Source: Woeseiaceae bacterium
GTDB lineage: Bacteria; Pseudomonadota; Gammaproteobacteria; Steroidobacterales; Woeseiaceae
DNA length: 64,000 bases
Assembly: GCA_021773055.1 (NCBI GenBank)
Contig: JAJFKV010000028.1
Span: 1 to 64,000 of the forward strand
Direction: 5' to 3'
Position 1 is the first letter of the stretch. The number at the start of each line of letters is the position of its first letter. Under the pieces are notes generated by a model. The model saw only the letters and a program-made list of their open reading frames with translations. It searched no databases and was not told the DNA's origin. Positions 55,199-63,781 of this stretch are shown piece after piece. The position numbers and the translations under genes are program-made.

Positions 55199-55267
55199 TG
55201 TAGGTGCGGCTTGATGCCCATTGCGCGTCATGCTCGCGAAGTTTCGCGCACAGGGCGCACTCCTACA
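55199..55267. repeat. REP-like palindromic element
   Basis: Imperfect palindrome of about 69 bases. TGTAGG (55199-55204) pairs with CCTACA (55262-55267) and TGCG with CGCA; an inner hairpin CGCGAA-GT-TTCGCG lies at 55235-55248. The GTAG tetranucleotide at the foot of the stem and its intergenic position directly after a stop codon fit REP sequences. Confidence 0.55.
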
Positions 55268-55271
55268 GAGA

Positions 55272-55296
55272 AGCCGGGCTTGTCCCGGCTTTTTTT
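55272..55296 (+). terminator. intrinsic terminator of the HU gene
   Basis: AGCCGGG-CTTGT-CCCGGCT stem-loop followed by seven T residues. It lies just beyond the REP-like element and abuts the end of the convergent hydrolase gene. Confidence 0.92.
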
Positions 55297-55936
55297 ATGC
55301 CTGTGACTCCTCCACGAAGAGCGCGACAGCTTCTCGCAGTTCGAGCAATCTGCCGTGAAAAAAATGCTCGCCGTCCGGTATGACCAGCAGCTCTGGTCCT
55401 GGCTCAAGTTTGTCGACCCATTCGACCGTCTCGTCGATATCCACGAGTTCGTCCTGGTCGCCCTGCACGATAAGCCACGGGCACCTTGGCTGCGAATCAA
55501 GGCCCGACGCGAAACGGGATATAGCCGGTGCGACGCTGATCAGGCCATCGACCTCGGTGAGAACCGCGGCTTTGACCGCGATCGCGGCTCCGAATGAGAA
55601 CCCGGCAACCCAAAACGCCCCTTGTGGATAATGCGCACGCATCCACTCAATAGCCGCCTGTGCGTCGTCAAGCTCACCATTTCCGCCGTCGTATTCACCT
55701 TCACTATCTTCTGTTCCTCTGAAATTGAAGCGCAGCGCTGCAAAGCCCATGCGTGCAAAAGCGCGCGCGAGGGTGTGTGCGACCTTGTTATGCATCGTCC
55801 CGCCGTGCTGCGGGTGCGGGTGACAAACGACGACGCTGCCGACCGGCGATTGCTCGACCGGAAGCTCCAAAATAGCCTGCAAACGGCCAACGGGCCCGTC
55901 GATAAAGAGTCTTTCAGCGAGCGGTGGTTGGGGCAT
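55295..55936 (-). CDS. alpha/beta hydrolase (dienelactone-hydrolase-like, YsgA/KANL3 type)
   Basis: 213 residues. Nucleophile elbow AGFSFGAAIAVKA (Ser near 114), Asp in VQGDQDELVD and His in DGEHFFHGR form a plausible triad, and the opening CHPHPQHGGTMHNKV is typical of this small hydrolase group seen throughout proteobacteria. Substrate unknown. Divergent from the coiled-coil gene by 74 bases. Confidence 0.88.
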   Translation of the reverse strand: MPQPPLAERLFIDGPVGRLQAILELPVEQSPVGSVVVCHPHPQHGGTMHNKVAHTLARAFARMGFAALRFNFRGTEDSEGEYDGGNGELDDAQAAIEWMRAHYPQGAFWVAGFSFGAAIAVKAAVLTEVDGLISVAPAISRFASGLDSQPRCPWLIVQGDQDELVDIDETVEWVDKLEPGPELLVIPDGEHFFHGRLLELREAVALFVEESQA

Positions 55937-56010
55937 CGGGCATTCCGGGGTGGATAGATTCGTGAATACTGCTGTAAAATTATGATCTTATGTAATGTTG
56001 GAAGCAATCA

Positions 56011-56991
56011 ATGCCTGAGCTCAACGTCGTACATATCGCCATAATCGCCGCGATGACCGTTATCGGCGCCATTGTCGGCTGGATTCTCCGGAGCAATCGG
56101 TCGCAGGAAGAGAAAGCAGCGGTAAGCGCCGGCTGGCAGGAACAGATAAACGCGCAACGCACTGAACATGATCGTTTGACGGACCAGAACAAGGCCCTAA
56201 TGGAGCAGATCAGTCAGTACCAGGCCTCCAACACAGACGCGAAAAATCGCGCCCGGGAACTATCCGAGGCGATCCAGGAGGCCTTCGCCCGCCGAGATGA
56301 GTTACAGCGCGAGATCAAGAATATCCGCGGCAATCTTGAAGTAGCGATGACTGAGCGCGACCAATTGCAATCTGACATGAATTCAAAGGAAGACGAGACC
56401 GCGAGTACGCAAGAGAAGGATGCACGCATCAATAGGCTGCAGCTTGAACTCGATAACTGGCAGAACAGACTACCGCCACTCATTGAAAAATTTCGGCAGA
56501 AAAATGCGGACGCGGAACAACTGCAGGCAGACCTGACCGCCGCCGAAGAGCGCATCGCCGAGCTCGAGCAATCAGCTGAACCGAATTCAACCCGCATCGA
56601 ACCGGTGCGTAACCCTGACACCTTGACCGACGGTCGTGATGCATCGAATGATCCCGATGAAAATGATGCTGTAGACGATGAGCCCGACGAAGAAGTCGAT
56701 CTCGTATCCGAAGCCGAGATGCAGGACGACGATGACGACGACGACGAGCAATCGACGGATGCACATGTCAATAGTGCACGAGATAATCTGAAAGCCATCA
56801 AGGGCATCGGTCCGGCCATCGAAAAGACGCTCAATGAACTGGGCATATTCCGCTTCCAGCAGATCGAGGATATGAGTGAATATGATATCGATCGTATTGC
56901 GAAACGCCTGAAGGGCTTCCGTAGTCGCATTTACCGCGAAGACTGGATAGGACAAGCGCGGGAATTACGTGATCAAGATCTCGGCGACTAG
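56011..56991 (+). CDS. membrane-anchored coiled-coil protein with C-terminal helix-hairpin-helix domain
   Basis: 326 residues. N-terminal membrane helix (about 4-26), long coiled coil (40-190), an acidic Asp/Glu linker (about 205-250, including a run of eight Asp) and a C-terminal HhH module (NLKAIKGIGPAIEKTLNELGIFRFQQIEDMSEYDIDRIAKRL). Such modules follow coiled coils in several membrane proteins and bind DNA or mediate assembly; no specific role is known. The stop overlaps the next gene by 23 bases. Confidence 0.8.
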   Translation: MPELNVVHIAIIAAMTVIGAIVGWILRSNRSQEEKAAVSAGWQEQINAQRTEHDRLTDQNKALMEQISQYQASNTDAKNRARELSEAIQEAFARRDELQREIKNIRGNLEVAMTERDQLQSDMNSKEDETASTQEKDARINRLQLELDNWQNRLPPLIEKFRQKNADAEQLQADLTAAEERIAELEQSAEPNSTRIEPVRNPDTLTDGRDASNDPDENDAVDDEPDEEVDLVSEAEMQDDDDDDDEQSTDAHVNSARDNLKAIKGIGPAIEKTLNELGIFRFQQIEDMSEYDIDRIAKRLKGFRSRIYREDWIGQARELRDQDLGD

Positions 56992-57832
56992 GACCGTCGC
57001 CGCCGCCGTTCTCGCCGGTGGTCTCGCTGTTGCACCGCTGCTCGACAAAGGTGAGCAGACGGCCACTCCTGTAAGCGAACCGCTACCCGCACAGGCACCA
57101 CAGTTTCAGATCAACTGGCATCAGGGTGAATTGAGACTGTCTGGCCACACCATGTCCCTGGAACATGAGCAAAGCCTGCTGCAGCTCGCCGCATCTTCCT
57201 ATCCCGGAGACCCGGTCCTCGACGATTTCCAGCCACTTGGCATCACACCCCTCCACTGGGAGAACACTACGCTCCAGGTCCTCTATTTGCTCGCGGAAAC
57301 CGTATCTGCGCAGGCCGATTTATCCCCTGATGAAATCACCATTCACGGTGTCACGATCAACAACCTGGCGTGGCAACGCCGCCTGAGGGCTCTGAAAAGC
57401 ACCCTGCCACCTCATGTCTCTGTTAGCACCGACACACTCTTCGTTGATCCCAGGGTCAATTCGTCGGAAGTGTGCGGGCGTGCTTTCGCTGCATTCGAGT
57501 TGGGCTCAATTAATTTCGAAGAATCCAGTGCCAGTTTTCGAAGTTCAGCATACCCGCGACTGGATCGGGTCATCGCGCTCGCGAACACTTGCAACAATGG
57601 ATGGCTTTCGATTACCGGGCACAGCGATTCATCGGGCAACGCGGCATGGAATCAACGCCTGAGCCTGCAACGCGCGAACGCCGTAGGTGATTACATCGTC
57701 AGAGGCGGAGTTGCTCGCGAGCGCCTGCGAGTCACCGGCGTGGGATCAAGCACACCGATCGCTGACGACAGCACCCGCTATGGGCGCAGCCTCAATCGTC
57801 GCATCGAAATTGCTCTGACAGATGCCGACTAA
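56969..57832 (+). CDS. OmpA-family C-terminal domain protein
   Basis: 287 residues from a GTG overlapping the previous gene. The N-terminal hydrophobic stretch (about 8-24) is a signal or anchor. The C-terminal OmpA/MotB peptidoglycan-binding domain carries the motif SITGHSDSSGNAAWNQRLSLQRANAVGDYI and ends YGRSLNRRIEI. Between them lies a BON-like or unassigned alpha/beta region. It may tether an envelope complex formed with the HhH protein to the wall; that link is inferred from the overlap. Confidence 0.86.
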   Translation: MIKISATRTVAAAVLAGGLAVAPLLDKGEQTATPVSEPLPAQAPQFQINWHQGELRLSGHTMSLEHEQSLLQLAASSYPGDPVLDDFQPLGITPLHWENTTLQVLYLLAETVSAQADLSPDEITIHGVTINNLAWQRRLRALKSTLPPHVSVSTDTLFVDPRVNSSEVCGRAFAAFELGSINFEESSASFRSSAYPRLDRVIALANTCNNGWLSITGHSDSSGNAAWNQRLSLQRANAVGDYIVRGGVARERLRVTGVGSSTPIADDSTRYGRSLNRRIEIALTDAD

Positions 57833-57859
57833 CTTAGAGCTCGCACTTGGCGATCAGTA

Positions 57860-58378
57860 TCATTCGGCTGCGGTTAGTTTTAACAGCTCGATAGTGAAAA
57901 TAAGCGGTGTATTAGGCGGAATCGCACTGCCTCGCCCTGCCGCACCGTAGGCAAGATCTGACGCTACTACGAGTTCGCGTGTTTCGCCCTCAAGCATGCA
58001 CGGCACGCCCAGGTCCCAACCTTTGATCACCTGGCCAGCACCAAGCTGGAATTGAAAGATGTTGGCACCTGATTCCCAAACGAATTGCCCGCGACGGTCT
58101 GCAGCGGTCTCATCAAACTGCCAGAGCCACACGTTGGTATCTGCGTAGTCGCCTTTTACTGCCGCACGACCATAGCCGGATTTCACTATCCTCGCAGACA
58201 AACCCGGAGCAACGTCTATATTTCCCGATTCATCAGCAATCGGACAGTCCAGCTTCACGGTCGCTATATCTGTATCAGCAGCTGAGTGGTTCGCTGCTGC
58301 ACTCTCCCCTTCCGGTGTATTACATGCCGACAATGCCATGGCAGCAACTATCATAACGGGTACAAAATACTTGTTCAT
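57860..58378 (-). CDS. FKBP-type peptidyl-prolyl isomerase lipoprotein
   Basis: 172 residues. Lipoprotein signal with lipobox LSAC (Cys 19). The FKBP domain reads [27 protein letters not shown] ... [22 protein letters not shown] ... [25 protein letters not shown], a typical FKBP. It probably helps fold periplasmic proteins. Start overlaps the msrB stop, so it belongs to the htpG-msrB transcript. Confidence 0.9.
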   Translation of the reverse strand: MNKYFVPVMIVAAMALSACNTPEGESAAANHSAADTDIATVKLDCPIADESGNIDVAPGLSARIVKSGYGRAAVKGDYADTNVWLWQFDETAADRRGQFVWESGANIFQFQLGAGQVIKGWDLGVPCMLEGETRELVVASDLAYGAAGRGSAIPPNTPLIFTIELLKLTAAE

Positions 58379-58779
58379 TCTTCTGAGTCCTTGAAGTCCA
58401 GGGATGCGGAGTTGATGCAGTATCGTAAACCACTTGGTTGCGGGCCATCTTCGAAAACGTGACCCAGGTGCGCGTCGCAATTCTTGCACACGACCTCACG
58501 CCGCACCATACCGAGACTCGTATCTTCTTTAACGCTCACCGCATCTCCCGCCATTGGTAGCCAAAAACTCGGCCAACCCGAGCCCGAGTCATATTTGTGA
58601 TCCGAATTGAACAGCGCAGCATCACAGCAAACACAGCGATAGGTGCCGTCCGCCTTGTGGTCGACGTACTTGCCTGTAAACGCACGTTCTGTTGCCGCGT
58701 TCTGCGTGACATTAAATTGCTCGTCATCCAGTTTGGCGCGCATCTTCTCGTCGTCAGGACTATTCATTGTCTGCCCCAT
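58375..58779 (-). CDS. msrB: peptide methionine-R-sulfoxide reductase
   Basis: 134 residues (130 if it starts at the ATG at 58767). Zinc cysteines form two pairs, CVCC and CKNC; the catalytic cysteine is in [10 protein letters not shown], with the GSGWPSFW and [10 protein letters not shown] motifs. Repairs oxidised methionine. It starts inside the end of htpG and overlaps the FKBP gene (ATGA), a protein-repair operon. Confidence 0.95.
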   Translation of the reverse strand: MGQTMNSPDDEKMRAKLDDEQFNVTQNAATERAFTGKYVDHKADGTYRCVCCDAALFNSDHKYDSGSGWPSFWLPMAGDAVSVKEDTSLGMVRREVVCKNCDAHLGHVFEDGPQPSGLRYCINSASLDFKDSEE

Positions 58780-60640
58780 TATCGGTGCCCAGCAAAAACT
58801 CGTTCATCCGTTGCACGTATTCCGCGGGATTCGGAAGCTGCGAGCCTTCCGCAAGTAGCGCATGGTCCAGCACGATATTCGATAATGCGCCGAATCGCCC
58901 ATCATCGGTCTCACCGGACAATCGGGTTACCAGTGGGTGTCCGATATTTATTTCCAGAATCGGTTTCGCTGCTGGCAGCTCCTGGCCGCTGGCCTCAAGC
59001 ATGCGTCGTACCTGCGGGTTGAGGTCCTGTTCACTTGCTACCACGCAGGCCGGTGAATCGACCAGTCGGCGACTGGCGGTCACAGATTCAACTCGCTCAC
59101 TGAGTTTGCCCTGCATTTTCTGCAGCAGGCTCTTTTGCTTGTCGTCGAGTTCGTCCTGTGCTTTTTCATCGCCTTCATCCGGTATATCGAGCGCCTCGCG
59201 AGCGACGTCGACCAGTGTCTTACCTTCATATTCAGCCAGGCTCTCTGCCAACCAGGCATCGATTCGATCCGTCAACAGCAACACCTCGACGCCGCGACTT
59301 CGCAACTGTTCTATGTGTGGACTGGCAATTGCCGTCGCGTAGGTCTCGGCCAGTATGTAGTAGATTTTTTGTTGCTCGTCTTTGGCGCGTTGCAGATAGT
59401 CGTCCAGCGACTGGTCCTGTGTGTCGTTATCGTTATGCGTTGTCGCGAATCGCAGTAATTTTGCAAGCTTGTCTTTGTTGCCACTATCTTCAACAAGACC
59501 TTCCTTGAGTACCTGACCGAACTCACCCCAGAATTTCTGGTAGTCCTCTTTATCCGCCGCTATTTTCTTCAGCATGTCCAGCACGCGGCGAGTCAGCGCA
59601 CTGCGCATCGCCGTCAGATCCGGGTTTTGCTGTAGTAGCTCACGCGAGACATTCAGTGGCAGATCGGAAGAATCAACTACGCCTTTTACGAAGCGCAAAT
59701 ATAGCGGCAGGAACTGCTCTGCATCATCCATGATAAACACGCGCTGCACATAGAGTTTCAGGCCGCGCGGAGCTTCCCGGTTCCACATATCGAACGGCGC
59801 CGCGCCCGGTATATAGAGCAGGCTCGTATATTCTCGCTTTCCCTCTACGCGGTTGTGACTCCAGGTCAACGGGTCGGCGAAGTCGTGAGACAGGTGTTTA
59901 TAAAACTCCTTGTACTCATCCTCTGTGACCTCAGAGCGCGAGCGCGTCCAAAGCGCGGTCGCTGAATTGACAATTTTTGCCTCGGCCGATTCTTCATCGA
60001 TGGCGGACAATGAAACGGGGAAACCGATATGGTCGGAATATTTTCGAATCAACGACTCAATGCGGGGGGATTCAGCAAACTCGGATTCGTCATCCTTCAG
60101 GTGCAATGTAACTCTTGTGCCACGTTCTTCGCGCTCAATATTCTCTATCGTGAACTCGCCCTCGCCCGCAGATTCCCAATGTACGGCGGCATCGGCATCC
60201 GCGCCAGCGCGGCGCGTTTGTACAGACACCTTGTCGGCAACAATGAATGCTGAGTAGAATCCAACTCCGAACTGACCAATCAGGTGCGCGTCGTGTTGCT
60301 TGTCACCGGTCATCTGCTGCAAGAATTCAGCGGTACCCGATTTCGCGATTGTGCCGAGGTTATCGATAAGCTCATCGCGAGACATGCCAATCCCGTTGTC
60401 AACTACAGACAGCGTACGCTCAGCCTTATTGACCTCGATACTAATGCCGAGATCGGTGTCGTCCGCCGACAAGTCAGGGTTAGCCAATGCCTCAAAGCGC
60501 AGCTTGTCCGCCGCGTCCGATGCATTCGAAATCAGCTCACGCAGAAAAATTTCCTTGTTGCTGTACAGAGAATGGATCATCAGCTGTAGTAGCTGACGTA
60601 CTTCGGTCTGAAATCCAAGGGTTTCGCGCTGCTTGCTCAC
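58760..60640 (-). CDS. htpG: molecular chaperone HtpG (Hsp90)
   Basis: 626 residues from GTG ([18 protein letters not shown]). The GHKL ATPase motifs [29 protein letters not shown] and [11 protein letters not shown] are intact, with middle and dimerisation domains of normal length. An ATG 48 bases upstream would add a non-conserved tail. Upstream 60641-60730 should hold the promoter; I see no clear sigma-32 signature. Confidence 0.97.
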   Translation of the reverse strand: MSKQRETLGFQTEVRQLLQLMIHSLYSNKEIFLRELISNASDAADKLRFEALANPDLSADDTDLGISIEVNKAERTLSVVDNGIGMSRDELIDNLGTIAKSGTAEFLQQMTGDKQHDAHLIGQFGVGFYSAFIVADKVSVQTRRAGADADAAVHWESAGEGEFTIENIEREERGTRVTLHLKDDESEFAESPRIESLIRKYSDHIGFPVSLSAIDEESAEAKIVNSATALWTRSRSEVTEDEYKEFYKHLSHDFADPLTWSHNRVEGKREYTSLLYIPGAAPFDMWNREAPRGLKLYVQRVFIMDDAEQFLPLYLRFVKGVVDSSDLPLNVSRELLQQNPDLTAMRSALTRRVLDMLKKIAADKEDYQKFWGEFGQVLKEGLVEDSGNKDKLAKLLRFATTHNDNDTQDQSLDDYLQRAKDEQQKIYYILAETYATAIASPHIEQLRSRGVEVLLLTDRIDAWLAESLAEYEGKTLVDVAREALDIPDEGDEKAQDELDDKQKSLLQKMQGKLSERVESVTASRRLVDSPACVVASEQDLNPQVRRMLEASGQELPAAKPILEINIGHPLVTRLSGETDDGRFGALSNIVLDHALLAEGSQLPNPAEYVQRMNEFLLGTDNGADNE

Positions 60641-60730
60641 GCAATCGTCTCCCAACGTAGAAAGGGACAGATACGATATAGGCTTCACAGCCTATTTCAA
60701 GGCCGCGTGGGTGGTTCGGGCAAGGTTTTT

Positions 60731-60982
60731 TCAGGCGGTTTGCGGCCAGCTCACGGCCGGCGCGGTGGCTGATCGATACAACAGCATTACGAATAACAGG
60801 AGGGAGGTCGCAAGAGCAATCGGCGGATGAAGTAGTGCAAGCCATACGCCTGCTACCACCCCCGCACTTAGCAACAGGTACTTGAACAGGGCGTAGACGA
60901 AACGGCGCAGCCGCTCATTGATCAGTCCGACCATTCCGTAGAGGTCGTCAAGATCGTCGAGATACAGTAAGAATCGTTCCAA
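60731..60982 (-). CDS. small membrane protein, unknown function
   Basis: 83 residues. A polar N-terminus (LYLDDLDDLYGMVGLINERLRR) is followed by two hydrophobic helices (about 30-50 and 54-70). No family recognised. It could encode a conserved accessory protein because the Asp-rich start and helices look composed, but there is no ribosome site strong enough to be sure. Confidence 0.6.
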   Translation of the reverse strand: MERFLLYLDDLDDLYGMVGLINERLRRFVYALFKYLLLSAGVVAGVWLALLHPPIALATSLLLFVMLLYRSATAPAVSWPQTA

Positions 60983-61006
60983 CGAATAGGCCTTTGTTGT
61001 CTTTGT

Positions 61007-61204
61007 CTAGCGGACGATAGTCAGCAGGGGGCCGGCGCTTTCTGTATCCACGCTGCGCGAGTCGCCATCATCCAGTAATGCGTTATTGGATTCCTTGGCG
61101 TGCGCGATGGCACGATGAAACAGCTCCCAGCGTTGGCGGGCTGATTCGCTCGTTAGCGCCTCTATTGGCGATTCATCTTTTGGATGCTTCTTTGTCATAC
61201 TCAC
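61007..61204 (-). CDS. short soluble protein, unknown function
   Basis: 65 residues, polar, with a central helix (ESARQRWELFHRAIAHAKES). I do not recognise it. It lies 24 bases before the small membrane-protein gene and in the same direction, so the two may share a transcript. The ATG three codons downstream (MTKKHPKD) is an alternative start. Confidence 0.5.
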   Translation of the reverse strand: MSMTKKHPKDESPIEALTSESARQRWELFHRAIAHAKESNNALLDDGDSRSVDTESAGPLLTIVR

Positions 61205-61393
61205 GTCATCAGTTTTTCAGGTGGTGAATGAACTATAAGTAGACTGGGTTTGTCACTCCGTGAGGCATGTCACAGCTTGCTTTAGAACTTGCCTCAGAAC
61301 GGTCCTTTTGCCCAAAAGTAAGACGCAGTTCCGGTGTTTTTGCGGACTCATTTCACAGTCGGCCGGCCGGCCATGATGGCGTTACCTTATTAC

Positions 61394-61419
61394 GTAAAAC
61401 GCCGGCACTTGGCCGGCGT
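61394..61419 (-). terminator. intrinsic terminator on the minus strand
   Basis: ACGCCGGC-CAAGT-GCCGGCGT stem followed on the minus strand by TTTTAC, 31 bases beyond the stop of the 90-residue gene. A perfect 8-bp GC-rich stem makes it convincing despite the short T-run. Confidence 0.75.
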
Positions 61420-61450
61420 CTTAGAATATACAGTGTGTTGTTTCGAACGC

Positions 61451-61723
61451 TTATTCGTTGCTGTCTTGATCCTTTGACCAATTGCGCTTCACCTGGTCCG
61501 ACCAGTCACGATAGCCTTTCCAGGAGTACAAAGAAGGATCAATACCCGAACGTCGTCCACGAGGTGTTGGCGCTTTCGATATCCAGCGACGATACTGCTG
61601 CCACCCATCCGCGTCATTCGCAGCTGGCTCTTTGCTGTCCAGCGTTGCGTCCTTGTCGTTGGCGTCTTGCCCGGCTTCCGTACCGTAGCTTTCCGGCCAC
61701 TTCATGTGCTTGCTATCTGACAT
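61451..61723 (-). CDS. small hydrophilic tryptophan-rich protein, unknown function
   Basis: 90 residues, very polar, with Trp/Tyr residues in a C-terminal block (DGWQQYRRWISKAPTPRGRRSGIDPSLYSWKGYRDWSDQVKRNWS). Not a family I recognise. A terminator directly follows it and the aromatic-basic block looks selected, which supports it as a real gene. Confidence 0.6.
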   Translation of the reverse strand: MSDSKHMKWPESYGTEAGQDANDKDATLDSKEPAANDADGWQQYRRWISKAPTPRGRRSGIDPSLYSWKGYRDWSDQVKRNWSKDQDSNE

Positions 61724-61843
61724 GTATTTGCCCAGTCATTCCTTTGAACAAATGCTAAATGTCATTCACCATAAATCACAGGAACTGCATCACAATGCGG
61801 TTGCACGATTTTTTGTTGTATATCAGTAACTTAAGAGTCGGTT

Positions 61844-63217
61844 TTACTTAATCACATAGCACGGGTCGTAATCTTTGCCCGAAATCTTCATGCGTCGCTG
61901 CAAAACGAACGCCGCCAGCAGCTTGTCCAGCATAGTCATTATTCGCCCTGAGCCGCTAATCTGAAACGGTCCGTGCAGTTCGATTCTCTCAGCCGTGTCG
62001 TCACGAACATTGCCCGAGACGATGCCAGAAAAAACACGTCGAAGATTAGCCGCCAAAATATGGATGGGCAGACCTTCACTAATATCGAGATCTTGCATCG
62101 ACTCGTGCGTCGCAACAAATGGCCTCTGAAATTCGCGGGCTACTTGCAGCCGCCAGTTGAAATAAAACGCATCGCCGTGCTGTTTGCGAAAATCAAGCAC
62201 TTCGTCGAGACGACTCTTGATTTTTCGCGCTACGGCACGTGGATCATCAATAATTATTTCGTAATGTTTCTGTGCTTCTGCTCCCAGGGTCGCTGCGACA
62301 AATTCATCAATCTGTCGAAAGTAGGATTGGGAGCTTGCTGGCCCGGTCATGATGAGAGGCAATGGTTGTCCGGCATTATCCGGATGCAACAAGACGCCTA
62401 ACAGATACAGTATTTCTTCCGCCGTACCGACGCCGCCTGGAAATACCACTATGCCGTGGGCTATTCTGGCAAATGCCTCCAGGCGCTTTTCCATGTCCGG
62501 CATGATCACCAGCGAATTTACGATCGGATTGGGTGATTCGGCCGCAATAATCCCGGGTTCTGTGATTCCAACGTAGCGACCGTTGCTGATGCGCTGTTTT
62601 GCATGGCCAATGGTGGCGCCTTTCATCGGCCCTTTCATGGCACCTGGTCCGCAACCCGTGCAAACATCGAGGGCGCGCAATCCCATTTCATAGCCTACCA
62701 GCTTGGAATAGTCATATTCATCGCGACTGATAGCGTGCCCCCCCCAGCAGACGACCATATTGACCCGTGCAGGCACGTCCAGAAGCCCCGCATTTCGAAC
62801 GATGTGAAATACGGCGTCCGTTATGCCCTCCGATGAATCGAGGTCGAAGCGCCCACTTTCCAGGATTTCATGGTGTGTAAAAACAATGTCGCGCAGTACT
62901 GCGGACAACAGCTCACGCGTGCCGCGTATCATCCGGCCATCTACGAATGCATCGGCCGGCGCGTTCTTAAGAGATACTTTGAGCCCCCGGTCCTGCTGAA
63001 TAAAGCTTACCTCGAAGTCACTGTACTTCTGCAGTACCTCCTTGGCTCCATCCGATTCGTTGCCCGAAGTGAGCACCGCCAGCAAACAGCGCCGCAGCAA
63101 AGGGTACAAACCTCCCGCTCCGCCGCTCTTCAGCAAATCAACCTCGCGTTGGGACAGGACTTCCAGGCTGCCCTCGGGCCAAACCTCTGCGTCCACGCTA
63201 TTCGGGGCAGCAATCAC
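61844..63217 (-). CDS. ppnN: pyrimidine/purine nucleotide 5'-monophosphate nucleosidase
   Basis: 457 residues. LOG-fold nucleosidase that splits NMPs into base and ribose-5-phosphate. The conserved VVCWGGHAIS, CTGCGPGAMKGPMKGA and the LOG motif PGGVGTAEE are present, flanked by the N- and C-terminal domains of the long YgdH/PpnN type. The E. coli enzyme is activated by ppGpp. Confidence 0.95.
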   Translation of the reverse strand: MIAAPNSVDAEVWPEGSLEVLSQREVDLLKSGGAGGLYPLLRRCLLAVLTSGNESDGAKEVLQKYSDFEVSFIQQDRGLKVSLKNAPADAFVDGRMIRGTRELLSAVLRDIVFTHHEILESGRFDLDSSEGITDAVFHIVRNAGLLDVPARVNMVVCWGGHAISRDEYDYSKLVGYEMGLRALDVCTGCGPGAMKGPMKGATIGHAKQRISNGRYVGITEPGIIAAESPNPIVNSLVIMPDMEKRLEAFARIAHGIVVFPGGVGTAEEILYLLGVLLHPDNAGQPLPLIMTGPASSQSYFRQIDEFVAATLGAEAQKHYEIIIDDPRAVARKIKSRLDEVLDFRKQHGDAFYFNWRLQVAREFQRPFVATHESMQDLDISEGLPIHILAANLRRVFSGIVSGNVRDDTAERIELHGPFQISGSGRIMTMLDKLLAAFVLQRRMKISGKDYDPCYVIK

Positions 63218-63220
63218 CGC

Positions 63221-63721
63221 TCAGGGCCGAATTTCTATAGGCGTATTTTCGCTCGTCATCAGCCAGATATCGATCATGTCGGAATTTGAAACGGCGATGC
63301 AGCCGTTGGTCCAGTCCTGAGTTCGATAATAAGCCTCGGAACGAGACGGCAAGTTGGGCTGACCATGAATCATGATCGCACCACCCGGGTCAACGCCGCC
63401 CTGATTTGCTTCACGGCGATCCACCCCATTGGGATACGAGACGTGGATCGAAAGAAAGTAGTCACTATTGGGATTGCGGGTATCGAGTAGATACCTGCCC
63501 TCGGGCGTCTTGAAATCGCCTTCTTTTTTCTTGTCACCTTCAGGGCGGATCCCCAATGCGATCTTGAAGGTACGAAAGACCTTGCCTTTGCTCAACAGGC
63601 GCAACTCACGGTCCGACTTGTCGATGACGACCGCGTCTGCGACCGGAAACTCGCCGGCCTGCATTAAGCCCGGCAGCAATAACATCAGGGGCAGGTAATA
63701 TACTTTCAGTCGATTCGTCAT
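63221..63721 (-). CDS. L,D-transpeptidase (YkuD family)
   Basis: 166 residues. A signal peptide (1-22) is followed by one YkuD catalytic domain. The conserved His lies in IMIHGQPNLP and the active-site Cys in DWTNGCIAVSNSDM. Such enzymes form 3-3 peptidoglycan cross-links or attach lipoproteins to the wall; which applies here cannot be told. Three bases downstream is ppnN in the same direction. Confidence 0.93.
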   Translation of the reverse strand: MTNRLKVYYLPLMLLLPGLMQAGEFPVADAVVIDKSDRELRLLSKGKVFRTFKIALGIRPEGDKKKEGDFKTPEGRYLLDTRNPNSDYFLSIHVSYPNGVDRREANQGGVDPGGAIMIHGQPNLPSRSEAYYRTQDWTNGCIAVSNSDMIDIWLMTSENTPIEIRP

Positions 63722-63781
63722 TGTTCTAGCCTAACAAACCTCTGCGTCTCGGAATACGGTCCATATCACACCAGCGATTTT

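Noticed and set aside
56214..56930. 238-codon Ser-rich frame on the minus strand
   Set aside because: It is antisense to the coiled-coil/HhH gene, whose conserved C-terminal domain and membrane helix are on the plus strand.
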